Positions 12,326 to 24,200 of a DNA stretch of 64,000 bases are shown here, piece after piece; position 1 is the first letter of the stretch; each line of letters opens with the position of its first letter. Source of the stretch: Lunularia cruciata (lineage: Eukaryota; Streptophyta; Marchantiopsida; Lunulariales; Lunulariaceae); assembly GCA_948567375.1 (NCBI GenBank), contig OX419760.1:13454001-13518000 (forward strand), in the 5' to 3' direction. The translations under genes and the position numbers were made by a program. The notes under the pieces were generated by a model, which worked only from the letters and a program-made list of their open reading frames with translations, made no database searches and was not told the origin of the DNA.

Positions 12326-12750
12326 TGTAACAATATGGAGTTTAGCGACATAGTTAGTAAGGCTAACAAAGTAGAGAATAAGCTAAATTAGCCTAGAATA
12401 TTCTAGAAGCATCTAGGAAGCTTCTTGAGAAGCTTCCCAACTAGTTAACTTGCATCCCAAGCAGGTAGCTTCTAGATGGAAGCTTCTAGAAGCTTCTAAC
12501 TAGCTTAGCTTGCATGCCAAGTAGGTGACTTCTAAAAGGAAGCTTCTTGAGAAACTTTTTAGTTAACTTGGCTTGCACTCTAAGAAAGCGGCTTGAGGAA
12601 GCTTCTTGAGAAGCTTTTCAAGGGCTGTGTATGCTACCTATAAATACCAAAGCCAAAGTTTATGCTAGGTATTTGGAGTTTTCCTTCATTCAAGCATCCC
12701 AATGTGAGCTTCCATTCTACTATTTCTCTCCTTGGTTTGGGTCTTTTATA
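12326..12750 (+). repeat. Chromovirus 3' LTR
   Basis: Begins TGTAACAATATGG like the 5' LTR and ends CTTTTATA where the 5' LTR has CTTTTACA (one C-to-T change). It is 425 bp; the extra bases are in the GAAGCTTC-rich segment. It is followed by the GGATC target duplication. Confidence 0.92.
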
Positions 12751-14912
12751 GGATCCCTCCTCTACTTCTACCACATAAGTCTCTAAAACCGGCCTATCAA
12801 CAACCATAAAATGAGAGGAAAGTAGGGGTGCCAAGAGAGCTCAACTACCCAAACATGCTCTAGGTGTTGTCTCCTCTATAGATAGCAAGCCAACCTCCAC
12901 ACAAGAGCGACAAAGCCATTTATCTACATGCCAAATCTCCTATCACACACTCAAAAGTCCCTAGTCCAACAATATCACCAAAGACTCCCATAATCCTCCT
13001 ATCAAAGGCTCTTAGACATGATAGGAAGGACAAGGATGGAGGAACTGTGTGATGAGGTACATTGGTTGATGAGCAATACACAAGGAGAGTATACCAAATG
13101 CCACTTGCGGATCTCCTAGTAACGGAAGGTCATCTACATGGAGAACATCCTCTACAAGAGCAACGTCTAAGAAGCATGTGACAAAATCCTTGGATCCTAC
13201 CGGCACTCCAAGAACACGTAGTCCATTTGTAGATGTGATGCACCCCTTTGGAGGCTCAACGTGGGGAGGGATATCTAAAAGGGACCATGCCTTGCACTTT
13301 GACACCTTGACTCCCAAGCCAACTAGATGTAGCTTGGTAGTAAAGTGATTGAAGGCCTGCCTAATCTGATCTACAAGGCTCATAATGTGTGTATCATCTA
13401 CCAAGGAGTGAAATACACAACTTTACATGGCCAAAGTAGTAGATAGGAGAGCTCTAAGTGAGCCATGGAAAATAAGGGTCCTCCTAAAGGATCTCCCTAA
13501 TGTGTACCAACAATTGATTCCAAGACGGTGACTCCTTCCTATGAACAACTGTGTTGGTAGTAAAGGGAAGCAGGAGAGCCTTAAAAAGACCGCACAAAAG
13601 GAATAAAACTTGCCAAGGATCTATCAACCTCCTTAAGCTCTTTAAAGATGGATGTACGTGAGATGCTATTAAAAGCATTCTCAACATCCACTTGTAGGAC
13701 GACCCACTCTGGATGGATATCTAAGAGTGTTCTAATGCCTAGAAGTATAGCCTCACATCCTCTAGGTGTAGCTATACCAAACTGATGTGGATTGAGGTGT
13801 TGTCAAAACTGAGAACGATGTTGAAGGATAATGGTATGACTGACCAAACACAAAAAGATTTCTCCAATAGTAATTGGTCTAATGCTCCATGTGTCCTTCT
13901 CCATGATGAGAAGTCTACTAGCACCTAACACCCAACAAACATAAGAATGTCTCCTCTCGCTATTGCTGCAGCCACCTGAAACGACTCGATGAAACAAGTA
14001 GAAGGATCATCTGCCTAAAAGAAATCTCTAAGGTGCTCATAAACCATCCCTAACAAGCCTCATGAGGAAAGGCAAGGGGCAATGCACAGTGCTTGTGCAA
14101 AAAGCTACTCCCTATCAAGACTTAAGGACTACTCCGATTGATAATCTAAGACCTCTAGTGGTAGCCCCTCTACTGCCATAGGATGCAGTGAGTGTAGGGA
14201 AGAGATAGTCTCATCAGTAGAACTAGCCATAGACAAAAAGGTGTAGCACTTATGCTACTCTACTAAACTCTCCCGCTTGACCAAATGTCCTACATCGTCG
14301 TAATTGAGTGGACTTTGTGGTATCCTATGGCGAAACGTATCTCCTAAAGCATGTAGCCCTAACGGACTCCTCCTGAAGGGCTGCCCAATCCTTGCTTGAA
14401 ATCAGCCAAATCTAGTAGCTCCTTCTCTATGCCCCACATGTCCCCCTCTAGCATAACGAAGACACCATCAAGGGAGTAGGAGGAATAGGAACCATGCTAA
14501 CTCGTCCAAGGGATCATGTGCCAAACGATCAAGTGGTAGGCACAAAGCCTATCTAGCCTCATCATGGAGTGTGTGGAGTAGCCTATGGAATAGACGTGGA
14601 CATGGAAATGAAACCCGCCTCAGAAGCTAACCATTTCCATGACTCGATCGGTATCCTTGGAACGGTCAATGAAGGGATAGAAGAAGCGTGCATAGTCCCG
14701 AGTGTCACTATTGTCAATGTGGTCATTTGGCTCACGTGTGCATCCCAAGTGGTCCAATCATAGTCCTTGTGCATCTTTCCCACATGAGTCTTTACCCCTT
14801 GTGAGGTAAAACATCGGTGACACACAAGGCATGGTGTATCTTGAGCTACCCTAGGCGACCTCACATGAGGAGTGTAGCTATGGCTAGCACAAAAATAACG
14901 ATAATAATACAT
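12751..14912 (-). mobile_element. Non-LTR retrotransposon copy B, 5' part
   Basis: Resumes the element interrupted at 7139. Remnants of RT (13012-13997, minus; VDDTHI marks the catalytic Asp pair) match copy A at 36.7-37.8 kb closely. Further upstream, 14583-14912 on the minus strand encodes 109 residues with a CHRC...H...H zinc-finger-like motif near residues 31-48. A zinc finger N-terminal to the RT is typical of several non-LTR clades. The 5' boundary is not defined; 14912 is where the last recognisable protein remnant ends. Confidence 0.75.
13012..13997 (-). pseudogene. Reverse transcriptase remnant of copy B
   Basis: Pieces of one RT are spread over three minus-strand frames (13997-13803, 13687-13484, 13404-13012). 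The last reads through the VDDTHI motif and then follows copy A residue by residue with scattered substitutions. Frame changes and stops between pieces show it is dead. Confidence 0.8.
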
Positions 14913-15642
14913 GATGCATTACTCCATATCTCTCCATATCAACAAAACCACAACCTCTCACATCCCAATTCACATAAGAAAATACAATCTCTCCAAACCC
15001 TAAAATCTACAAAAGTCTACAACCTCTCGTACCTTTCAAATTCTATCTTCAAAATTTTCAAACTAAATTCACCTGGAACTTAATCATGAAAACCAAGAGA
15101 TTAGAAATAAAAATTCTTGACCCATCACTCTCAATGTGTACGGTTCACTCTAAACCCTACAAAACCTTGAAAAGCAAACAGACTAAACTAGTCTATGGAA
15201 TACTATATGCTAAAGAACCCTCGGAACATAAAGATCTTTCCTCTCACATCTCTCCCCCCTCCTCTCCCATCTACACACTCTCCCGATGCCTCCCCCGATC
15301 TCTAGAGATCCGGCACACAAGAGTGGGAAATCACCCTTTTCCCATGCTACACTCTATGTAAGATCATTAAGCACATGTCCACACGTTTAACTTTATCCTA
15401 CCTGTTAAATTTATCTTGGACCATATGCAAGTCAGTCTCTGTAAATTGGTGTTGTCTACCAAACATAATAGCTCTTTCTATGTTAAACATTCTCTTTCCC
15501 ATGTTATTGTAAAAACCACCTCCTCGATGGATCAATTGTAGCAATCCTCTCTCTTCTAAACGTACAACTAAGTATATTCACACTCTTTTCATGTCAAATA
15601 TACACTCTCGCGTGCCATTACAAAAACCACGTCTCTAATAAT

Positions 15643-15680
<38 letters not shown>

Positions 15681-16546
15681 GATCTTTCGTCCTCCACCAA
15701 TGCGAGGACTCACATGCATCACTATCATTATGGCACACTCAAATCTAACGTGGATTCAAGGTAGTATCCATTTACACTCTCAATTGGATAACAAATATAT
15801 GTGGTAGTATCACCTTCGCAAATTGGATAACAAAGAGATAGAAAATTGGACCACACCTAGATAAAAAACTCATTATAAATAGCTATAGTCTGTAAAAATA
15901 AAAATATATTAATATAAGATACAAGAACCTACACCAAGACAAGAACACACCCTGAAGTCATCCACACTCTCCGTTTTCCTTTCATTACTGGAATTTAATT
16001 TAAACTCTCATCAATGGTAAATTATTCAACGGTCCCCTCTGAACTACTTGATGGTACCTATAAATTTATTTTCGGAAAGGATACTCTTCCCATAACCATC
16101 GGTCTCTTAGTGACTATTTAGAAAGGTACCCTTAGATTTATGTCGGAATTGACCACTCCACCCATAACCATCCATCCCGTCTATATGCCAATAAACTCCC
16201 TTCCAAACCACCCGTAAGCGTCTTTAGGTCCCTGAAGTTCTGAAGAACCTCGAAGCATCGCTTCCGTCTGTCACAACTGCGCACGTCGTTCTTCCTTGTG
16301 CGGCACATTTCCTTCACTTTCTTCGCGATCGGCTTCGGAGTTACTTGTTCATGTTGCTCGTTGTTCTTCCAAACCCTGCATGTTTGGTCACCTCAGGCTG
16401 CTTCTCAAGGCTTTCCCATAATTTGTTACAATTCGTGTACTGAAATTCGATCATCTACTGTTACGAGTTGAAGCGAATTCTACCGAGCACAGGCAAAATT
16501 TCACAAGAAAGCGAGGGACATTGGTTTTGAAGTTTGCAGATACAGG
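14913..16546. other. Intergenic, with AT microsatellite
   Basis: No gene supported. A pure AT dinucleotide run lies at about 15646-15680. The final ~350 bp is the likely promoter and 5' leader of the downstream FES1-like gene; no clear TATA box or heat-shock triplet with correct spacing was found there. Confidence 0.6.
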
Positions 16547-18648
16547 ATGGCAGGGAAGGAGCCTGATTGGCAGGGACTGCTCAAGTGGAGTCTTGCTCAC
16601 AGTGATGGTACGAGGGACCCCCAAGAAATAAGGTCTGTTAGTCTTGAATTCGTAGTTCTGCACCAGTGCTTTATTTATTAGGGTTATTTGCTCTTTCTGC
16701 GTTTGATTTCTGGTGTTCCTTAGTGAAGTTAGTTATATTTGAATTTCTCCGCTGCAGTGAGGAGAAAAGGAAATTTTTTCTCGAGGCAATGGAAAATCAG
16801 ACAATCGATGTGATTCGGAGGATGAAGGAAATCACGCTGGTCATGAGCATGCCGCAGCACGTGTTGGATGAACAAAACGTCACTACCTCAGAGCTCGAGG
16901 GTAAGGAGGTTACACTTTCAACCTTTTGCTGGTTTTTACTGTTGTGATGGGATTTCGTGTTCTGTTCATAGGCCAGTTTTACAATTTTCTTCATTGATAC
17001 TGTTCTCATTCCTTCCTCGTATGTTTGCAGAAATGCTGGAAGAATTGCAAGAGCACGTGGAGTCAATAGATATGGCGAATGGTGCAATTTCTACCTTGGA
17101 CATTGCCTGATTATCTTGTTTCCTTGAATTTATTTTTACAACATTACTACAAGTGACTTTGTGGTTGACGGTTTAGACTGCTGTATTAATTACCGAGTTT
17201 GACTTTGAGGAGCTCATCAGTACTCTCTATCATGTGACTTTCAGATTTACACGCAATCGGAGGACTGGTTCCTCTCCTCAATTATCTGAAACACCCAGAT
17301 GCGTCTATCAGGGCACGAGCTGCAGAAGTGGTCACCACCGTCGTGCAAAACAACGAGAAAAGCCAGAAGCAAGTAATGGACGTGAAGGGCCTGGAGCTGC
17401 TTTTAGAAAATTTTACCTCGGACCCTGACCTGAATGTTCGTGCCAAAGCACTCGGCGCCATTTCATGTAGGCCCTTGGTTCACATTGATTGCCTGGATCA
17501 TCTTTCCACTTCGATATCTCTGGACTTTGAAATTGAAAAGTTTGAAGATCTTGAACCCTGAGATGGTGTTGCTACATGTGCAACTATGCTCATTTTTCAG
17601 GAGAAAGGTATCATTGACGTGCAGAACATGTGGGGATTTAGTTGTTGGTAGACTTGTAGACTTTCTTCATCAACTTTCTACTTGGAGTAGAATAGGGCCA
17701 AGTTGTGGTCCCAACTCATAGTCAGGTTGTCCTCAAGCCGGTGAAGGAGCAACCTTGTGATGGCTTCACCACTCACACGTCAATCTGAACTCTTGCAGCC
17801 TTAATTTCGAATAACAAGCCCGGAGTCGCTTCTTTCCGGTTATCCAATTGCTACGCTGGACTTCGAGATGCACTTGGATCAGGGCATGGGCGGTTGCAAA
17901 GGTATTTTCTCTTTGCTTCATTAGCTTTTTGTGCACCATAAGAGGTAATTTAGTGGGAAGGAGCGTAAAAGATGTATTCAGACGTCCGCCTACCTTTGCA
18001 ATTCAGGTGCTCTTTCTTGATTGATTTTCTCAACCTAAACTGAGGACACATAGAATACTTCTGCTCTGATTTCCTGAGACCTGTTGTACGTAGATACGGA
18101 CTGGTCGATTATCCTATGATTACTGGTTTGCACAACGAAGGCAATGCAACAATGTAACATGTTTGATTTTGATTCTCGGGTTGGCTTGTAGGAAAGCATT
18201 GCAAGTGATTTTAAATCTTCTACAACAATATCCAGCTGATGGAAAAGTGGTGGCTGGCTTAGGGTTGCCTCGTGTAATCACTAGTCTGATCAACAACGAA
18301 AATGGAGGTATTAGACAGGCAGCCTTGCAGACGCTGGTCGAGATAAGCAGAGATGGCGGCCAAACAGAGGTTGCTGATTGTAACAATCAACTGAAGCAAA
18401 TACTGAGCACGAGAATAGAGCAAATTAAGCTGTATGATGCTGAAGACCTGGCAGCTGCTAAGGAAGAACGGCACTTGGTAGATGAATTGTGGCGCCTTGC
18501 TTTTGACGAGGCATCGCCCCTTAGAGAAAGTGGTTTATTAGTTTCTGAAGCAGACGAGTCCGAAGCTATGGACGTTACACATACTCCACCAAGTGGATCA
18601 ACAGTAAAGAAGGAGAAGAAGGCTCCTATGATGCTTTTGGGGCCTTGA
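16547..18648 (+). CDS. FES1: FES1-like Hsp70 nucleotide exchange factor
   Basis: Six exons: 16547-16632, 16758-16900, 17031-17081, 17245-17466, 17799-17901, 18192-18648. All junctions are GT-AG and in phase, giving 353 residues, close to plant FES1A. The family is cytosolic: armadillo-type repeats clasp the Hsp70 ATPase lobe and promote ADP release, protecting Hsp70 and aiding thermotolerance. Visible hallmarks are the N-terminal DWQGLLKWSLAHSDGTR, MKEITLVM, then ELQEHVESIDMAN. Helical repeats follow (LHAIGGLVPLLNYL; VRAKALGAIS; NNKPGVASFRL; GLRDALGS). The C-terminal tail is charged and ends KKEKKAPMMLLGP. The start is chosen because it begins the conserved block directly. The neighbours are unrelated. 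Confidence 0.95.
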
Positions 18649-21297
18649 ATAGCTAAAGAAAGCCAATTTTGAGTACCTTGAGGTCAGTCATAGGATGCCT
18701 TCGATAGGCACATCCTAACGTTCAAGTTCACACCGATAGAAGAATCAATTTTGTTAGTTTTCAGCTTGTAAAGTTTACGAATCATTTCTTCCATCCGGAA
18801 GAGCTCAGAATCTTGTCCAAGAAAATGAGTGCTGCACGGCTCTGGTATACAGTTGATGTATGGGTTCCAAATATCGAACTATAGGGAAACTACGAATCAT
18901 GGATATAGACCATATCATGAATTTTGGTAACGAAACGAAAACTCCGTCTCAAACTGCTGTGACAATGTTTAAAGGGAAGATCACGAAACTCGTACTTTCA
19001 TAAGCGGACTCCTTTTATTCAAGTCACTCTCGAGGACCTCACTACGTGGGAATCCTTCTCTTACCCTCATCTGAGCGATACCCACAGGTTTCTTGCACAC
19101 AGAGAAACCGGATGGTTTTCACAAAGTAATGATTGATTGCTTTTCCTCTTGAGTTCTATAATCTAGTGACTCTCTACTAGTTTTCCAGAACCTAGATCAA
19201 GATCTGCTGAAGTGGCTGGCACCTGTCAGATGCCCGAGTTAAGGTATAATTCGTCTTCCATACACATTTCAGCAACAATCCGCGCATTTTTGTTTCGGAC
19301 TTGACGAGGAGGTACTCCTTTCCTGGACATGTGAAGAATTATAAGCCATGTGAAAGTGAGCAATGCCAGAGGTCTCATAAAGGCTATGCCATTGTGGCGC
19401 TTTTCTGGGAAAGTGGTCCCGTAAAGGTCGTAATCAAGACCAAAGTTGTTTTGGGAGGCCCGTGAGGATACGGATGGTATGCTACGTTTCAACGGCCAGA
19501 GCTATTTGTTATCCAATGAAGCCAATAATTTGGGGAATTTCCCTAGCTGTTGCATTTCATGGAAGAAAGGCTACGACGGATTACTGACATATGGTCATGT
19601 TATATCCATATCTTGAAGTAAATACTGCACAAAGTATGGGGAGCTCTCTCCACATGATGAGAGAGGCCTTTTCTTGTAGCAACGATTGTGTCCAGAACTA
19701 ATAGCTGTATATATATGGACAAGTACTTTATTCGTTCAAAGATCTACCTGGCCATCAGCAAGACATTCCTTCCTACTAGATCCTGCCGGTAATACTTCCT
19801 TGAGTCTGACTCGGACTGCCACTCAACTTGAAGACAAGACGGAAGGTGATGATGGTAAGGAGCTCATGTCTTATATTTTTCATATTTGGCAAACGAATGC
19901 CTCTGTTAGGAGACCCTTGCTTCAATGTACCATGGACTCCGTATCCCTTATAATTGTCGGAATTTTCAGAATTCAGCAGTGAAAGTATCGATATCTCAAC
20001 TACTAGATAACGGCACTCTTCTCTATATAATTTGATTAGAAACACAAATGATAAAACAATTTATCAAGGGCTTGGTTATTCCTCCGTATTGCGAAACTAA
20101 TCAATAATAAGTGGTATCAAGTCCTTGGAAGTTTCTATTATGCGGACACAGTTTGTGTCGCATTGTTTGTCCAAGGTAATCGGATACATCCTCGAGCACA
20201 GAACAAAGAGCCAACAAGCACCGAACTATTACCTTCACTAGAAGGATGCACTTACCGATTACAAAACATCCGTACCAGCCACGGGAAGTGTGCCGAACGG
20301 TACACCGAACCTTACTGCTCGGGGGAAACGGTCCCAGAGAAAGTGATGGTCCAAGCGGCGAGGGCATCCTATGCGCGGACAGAAATTTGGACAGAAGTCA
20401 TGACCAATCGACGGACTTCGCGCGGGAGCAGCGGGACTGCAGTGAGAGGGTGAACGAAAGTACGGGAGTCCGTAAATGCGGTACACCAGGATCGCCAGAA
20501 GTTGTCGGAAATGGATATTGACGGACCTCTGTGACGGACGGAGGCGAATGGGAAACAGGGAGCTTTGCTTGCGGACTTGGGACTTGCTTCGTTCGCTTTA
20601 TGCACGAAGAGGACAAACGAAGAAGAAAGACGGGGAAAGGTGAGGAGACTAGACCAGATCGACGTCTATGCTCCTTGTCTCAACAAGCTCCTTGTCTCAA
20701 CATTTTCGTCTGCCATCATTCGGAGTAGCTCTATCGTGGAAGGCAGGAGAGCAGACGGGAACTCGCGCTGTCACCCTTCGTCTGGAAATTACATGAACCC
20801 GGAGATAGGCTCGTAGGTTTAGCATCTGTTTCGTTCTGGAATAAATCATTCAGCCGTACCCTGGACGAATCGAGTTTTTGGAAATATTTCGGTCGACGCC
20901 CGCTGTTATCATGAGAATCAAATGCCGCGAGCTAATGTGAAAAGCTATGCTTTGATAATCTGCCGTCCGGAGGAGAAGTAGAAGCAACTCTGCGACAGGA
21001 AGGCCTTCATCTTATGCGATTTGATGGTGAGTGAGACTACCACTTTGCCCTGGACGTGCTCAAGTTGTATTGCCGGATACATGTGTTAGATGTCAGGTGT
21101 TTTGCAAAAAACGCGATAATGAATGTTACACATAACTCCCCACGGCTTTGTCCAATGCTCATCCATGGATTCTGGTTTTATGTTCACGAGACGTGATCGG
21201 CAGTAGGCGATGTTAAACGTCTCTGTAGTGATTGTGGTAATAATGTTTTCTTTGGTGGAATTTGCAGGAGAGGGAACGGGATGTAAGTAGTGAGAAT
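18649..21297. other. Intergenic between FES1 and SEC10
   Basis: About 2.6 kb without a supported gene. Short frames on both strands (for example 20101-20605) overlap one another and show no domain or exon logic. The first part holds the FES1 3' untranslated region and the last few hundred bases the SEC10 leader. Confidence 0.55.
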
Positions 21298-24200
21298 ATG
21301 AAGAATGCGAAGGGCCCGTCATCGAAAGATTCATCAGCCAGTTCACTTCCACTCCTCCTAGATGTCGAGGACTTTAAGGCACGGGCCAACTGATTTCCTC
21401 TAGTATATCTAGGGATGATGAACTGATATAATGCTGCACAAAATACTATTTTGTCGTGTTTGAATCTTTGGATTTTCCGTATGACAGATATCGAGGCGTT
21501 TCCAACTTCTCTGAATTGCTGTCTTAGGTACTCCATGTATTTGAGATCATCAACCATGAAGTCGCCGCAATCGTCAATAGTATCCCATGGAAGCTTATTT
21601 GTCTAATTTAGGTAGAATTATTGCAACGAATAAAACAGCGCATGACGAGATGACAAGATGAATAAAAGTTACGCTACCCACCTTTGTTGAGGTATTGATA
21701 CTCTGTTGTCGTACTATACAGGGAACCTTCTCCTTTGACGAATTTTACAAAAACCTAGTTTGTGAGGTTATACCACCCATACAAGAAGAGGATGTCACTT
21801 CTCCTAGCACAAATGAGCACACTCCTAATTTAAATGGTCATTATCGCCGTAGCGATTCGGACACTGGAAACCGACTAACGATCTTGACAGGACCTCCCTT
21901 TGCCGAGGCCGAGTTGCTGCAGCCTCTCTTCAAAGATGCTCGCAGGGAACTTGTGGATCTTTGCAATCAGGTACTTGCAGTGTTGGCCAATTCTTCTTCA
22001 AAGATTGATATTGTCAAGATTTCTATCGAGCTCCTGACATAATCGACCGCAGGAGAAACTCGACCGACACTGCGGGAAGAATCTGTGACTAAAATGAGTT
22101 TAACAAGCAAAGAAATGTGACAGGTTGATACAAGACTTGAGAAGTTGAAGAAAGAGGTTGCTGCATATGATGTGAAGCATGGCAAGCGAATTGGCGAGGT
22201 GAGCAATTTTGGTAGGTTGCCAATACACTTGTATAGAATCAGTTTTGTCCGTCTAACTGGTGAGTTTAGAGTCTACAGTTCATGTAGTAAAAAACTTAAA
22301 GTAGGCAATGATGATCTTGTGGAATAAGGAATGGAGCCATATTATCATCTACTCAAAGAGCGTTCAGGGATCATGTTACACTTGCTCATCGCTGACTTAA
22401 TGTCTGGTTTGCAGCTGGAGAAGGGGGTAGAGATTTTGTTCGAAAGTTTTGGCCGCTTGGATTCTCGAATTAGTGGTGTAGGTCAAACTGCTGCCAGGAT
22501 AGGTGACCATTTGCAGGTAAAATCTTGCTGGAGTGCTCGAACCTAGTTTACTTGCTAAGTAGTAACAAAAATTTTCCAGTTTTGCCGACGATGCCAGTCT
22601 TGAGTACACGAGTCGAAATTCGACGGATGTTTTTTTTGCATGTGGACTTCTACACTACAAACTGCAAACTTCAAACTACATAGTAATGACCATTCCATTA
22701 TACAATTGTAAGCTTTTCGTAAGTAGTCGTCTGATAATTGCTTATATTCCTTACACTGGCCGCAGGCTGCAGATGCCCACAGAGATGTCGCAAGTCAGAC
22801 TATCGAACTTATCAAGGTATGTGGATAAATGTACTCCTCTCATTCTGAAGAGGCTGTTCACGAATCTTTTCTTGTCACGTCCACTTATAGCTCTCAGAGT
22901 TGAAGAATACACTAACAGACAGTACGTTTGGTTACACGATTGATGAATACACTGGATGTTGACAAAAGAGGTTAACAGTACTTTCATGGGCGATTGTACG
23001 CAGTATCTGATGGAGTTCAACAGTAGTCCAGGCGACCTCATGGAGCTGTCCCCGCTGTTTACAGATGATAGCCGGGTTGCCGAAGCTGCAGCCGTTGCAC
23101 AAAAGCTTCGTAAGTTTGACCTCAGAGGTGTCAGATCCAATCGTTCGTTAAGGTGCTGCCTATGCTTGTAGGCTCACTGTTTGACGTTAGTCAAGTCCAA
23201 CGCCCGTATCGCGGGATGGTTCTTTACTTTTATTGGATGCTGGTGCTGGTTAGGTTCCTTTGCGGAAGACGATCTTGGAATGCCTGGACCAGCCACTTCC
23301 GCAATGAAAAATATCCCAAATGCAAGCCTAGGTTTGGAGGTTGCTGTTGCAAATCTGCAGGAGTACTGCAATGGTGAGTGTGTCTCCACCATCTTATCGC
23401 GGAATTATTAGCTTGACTCTTGAATCTTAGGGCAGAATGACTTTAGTGTCCTGCAAAATACGCGTCACTGAATACTACGGTAGCATGCAGAGGGAGTGAA
23501 CATGTCATCGCTTTTCCTCCTTTTAATTTGGCGTAGTTGCTTGGACTCAGAGCTTGAGAACCGACTTCTCGCCAAGTTTGATGCTGCCTCTCAACGGCGA
23601 GAGCTATCAACCATGGCGGAGTGTGCAAAAATTTTGAGCCAGGTAGCTAAGGCTAGAGACTCTGCCATGAGCTTGCTTGTCGTTTGATGAATCCAAATCA
23701 TCATCAGCGAAGAGCAGTGTGCTTCGATGCGAGTGGATACTGCAAGTCCATCACAAAGTTTATATTTTATTTGTGCTGATTAAATCTATTGTCTGTGCAT
23801 TCTGACTTCCCCTCAGTTCAACAGAGGAGTTAGCGCCATGCAGCGATACGTTGCGTCACGTCCTATGTTCATGGATGTTGAAATGATGGAACTAGACGCA
23901 AAAACAGTGGGGGAGCCATCTAATATTGCAAGAGGATTAAATGCCCTCTACAAGGAGATTCTAGGTCAGTCCCTGTCTTGGCAAGGAATAGAGTATGCTA
24001 ACTTCCTATTGGTTTTTCGTTTCCGTTCGGTAAGGAAATTAACTTATATTTTCTTTAACTGCTCTCAAATCCTCTAATAGTCAAATGCGTTTAAAGCATC
24101 TCAGGATAGCACCAATGTTTTCTAAATTTGTGCTGATTGCGACGGTCGCATCTACAGAAACTGTTCAAAGGGAGGCAGCTATGGTTACCAGCGTATTCCC

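Larger units (their letters stand above)
7140..12750 (+). mobile_element. Ty3/gypsy chromovirus, complete but decayed
   Basis: A 5.6 kb LTR element with TG-beginning LTRs at 7140-7550 and 12326-12750, a primer site just after the 5' LTR and a polypurine tract just before the 3' LTR. The flanks carry a 5-bp target duplication, GGATC, at 7135-7139 and 12751-12755. It sits inside an older non-LTR element, whose uninterrupted copy at 35373-37886 gives the empty-site sequence. Gag, protease, RT, RNase H, integrase and a chromodomain can be traced, but the frame is broken by many stops. It is a non-autonomous relic today. Confidence 0.93.

Noticed and set aside
14583-14912. Stand-alone host zinc-finger gene
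   Set aside because: It lies upstream of, and in line with, the decayed RT of non-LTR copy B; such fingers are common at the N-terminus of these elements.
15646-15680. AT run as a possible origin or attachment site
   Set aside because: It is a plain dinucleotide microsatellite with no associated structure.
16200-16270. Heat-shock elements in the FES1 promoter
   Set aside because: GAA and TTC units are present but spacing is one base rather than two, so no proper triplet could be supported.
20101-20816. Cluster of overlapping short frames on both strands
   Set aside because: A GC-richer patch lowers stop frequency; no domain, no splice logic, and no frame stands out.
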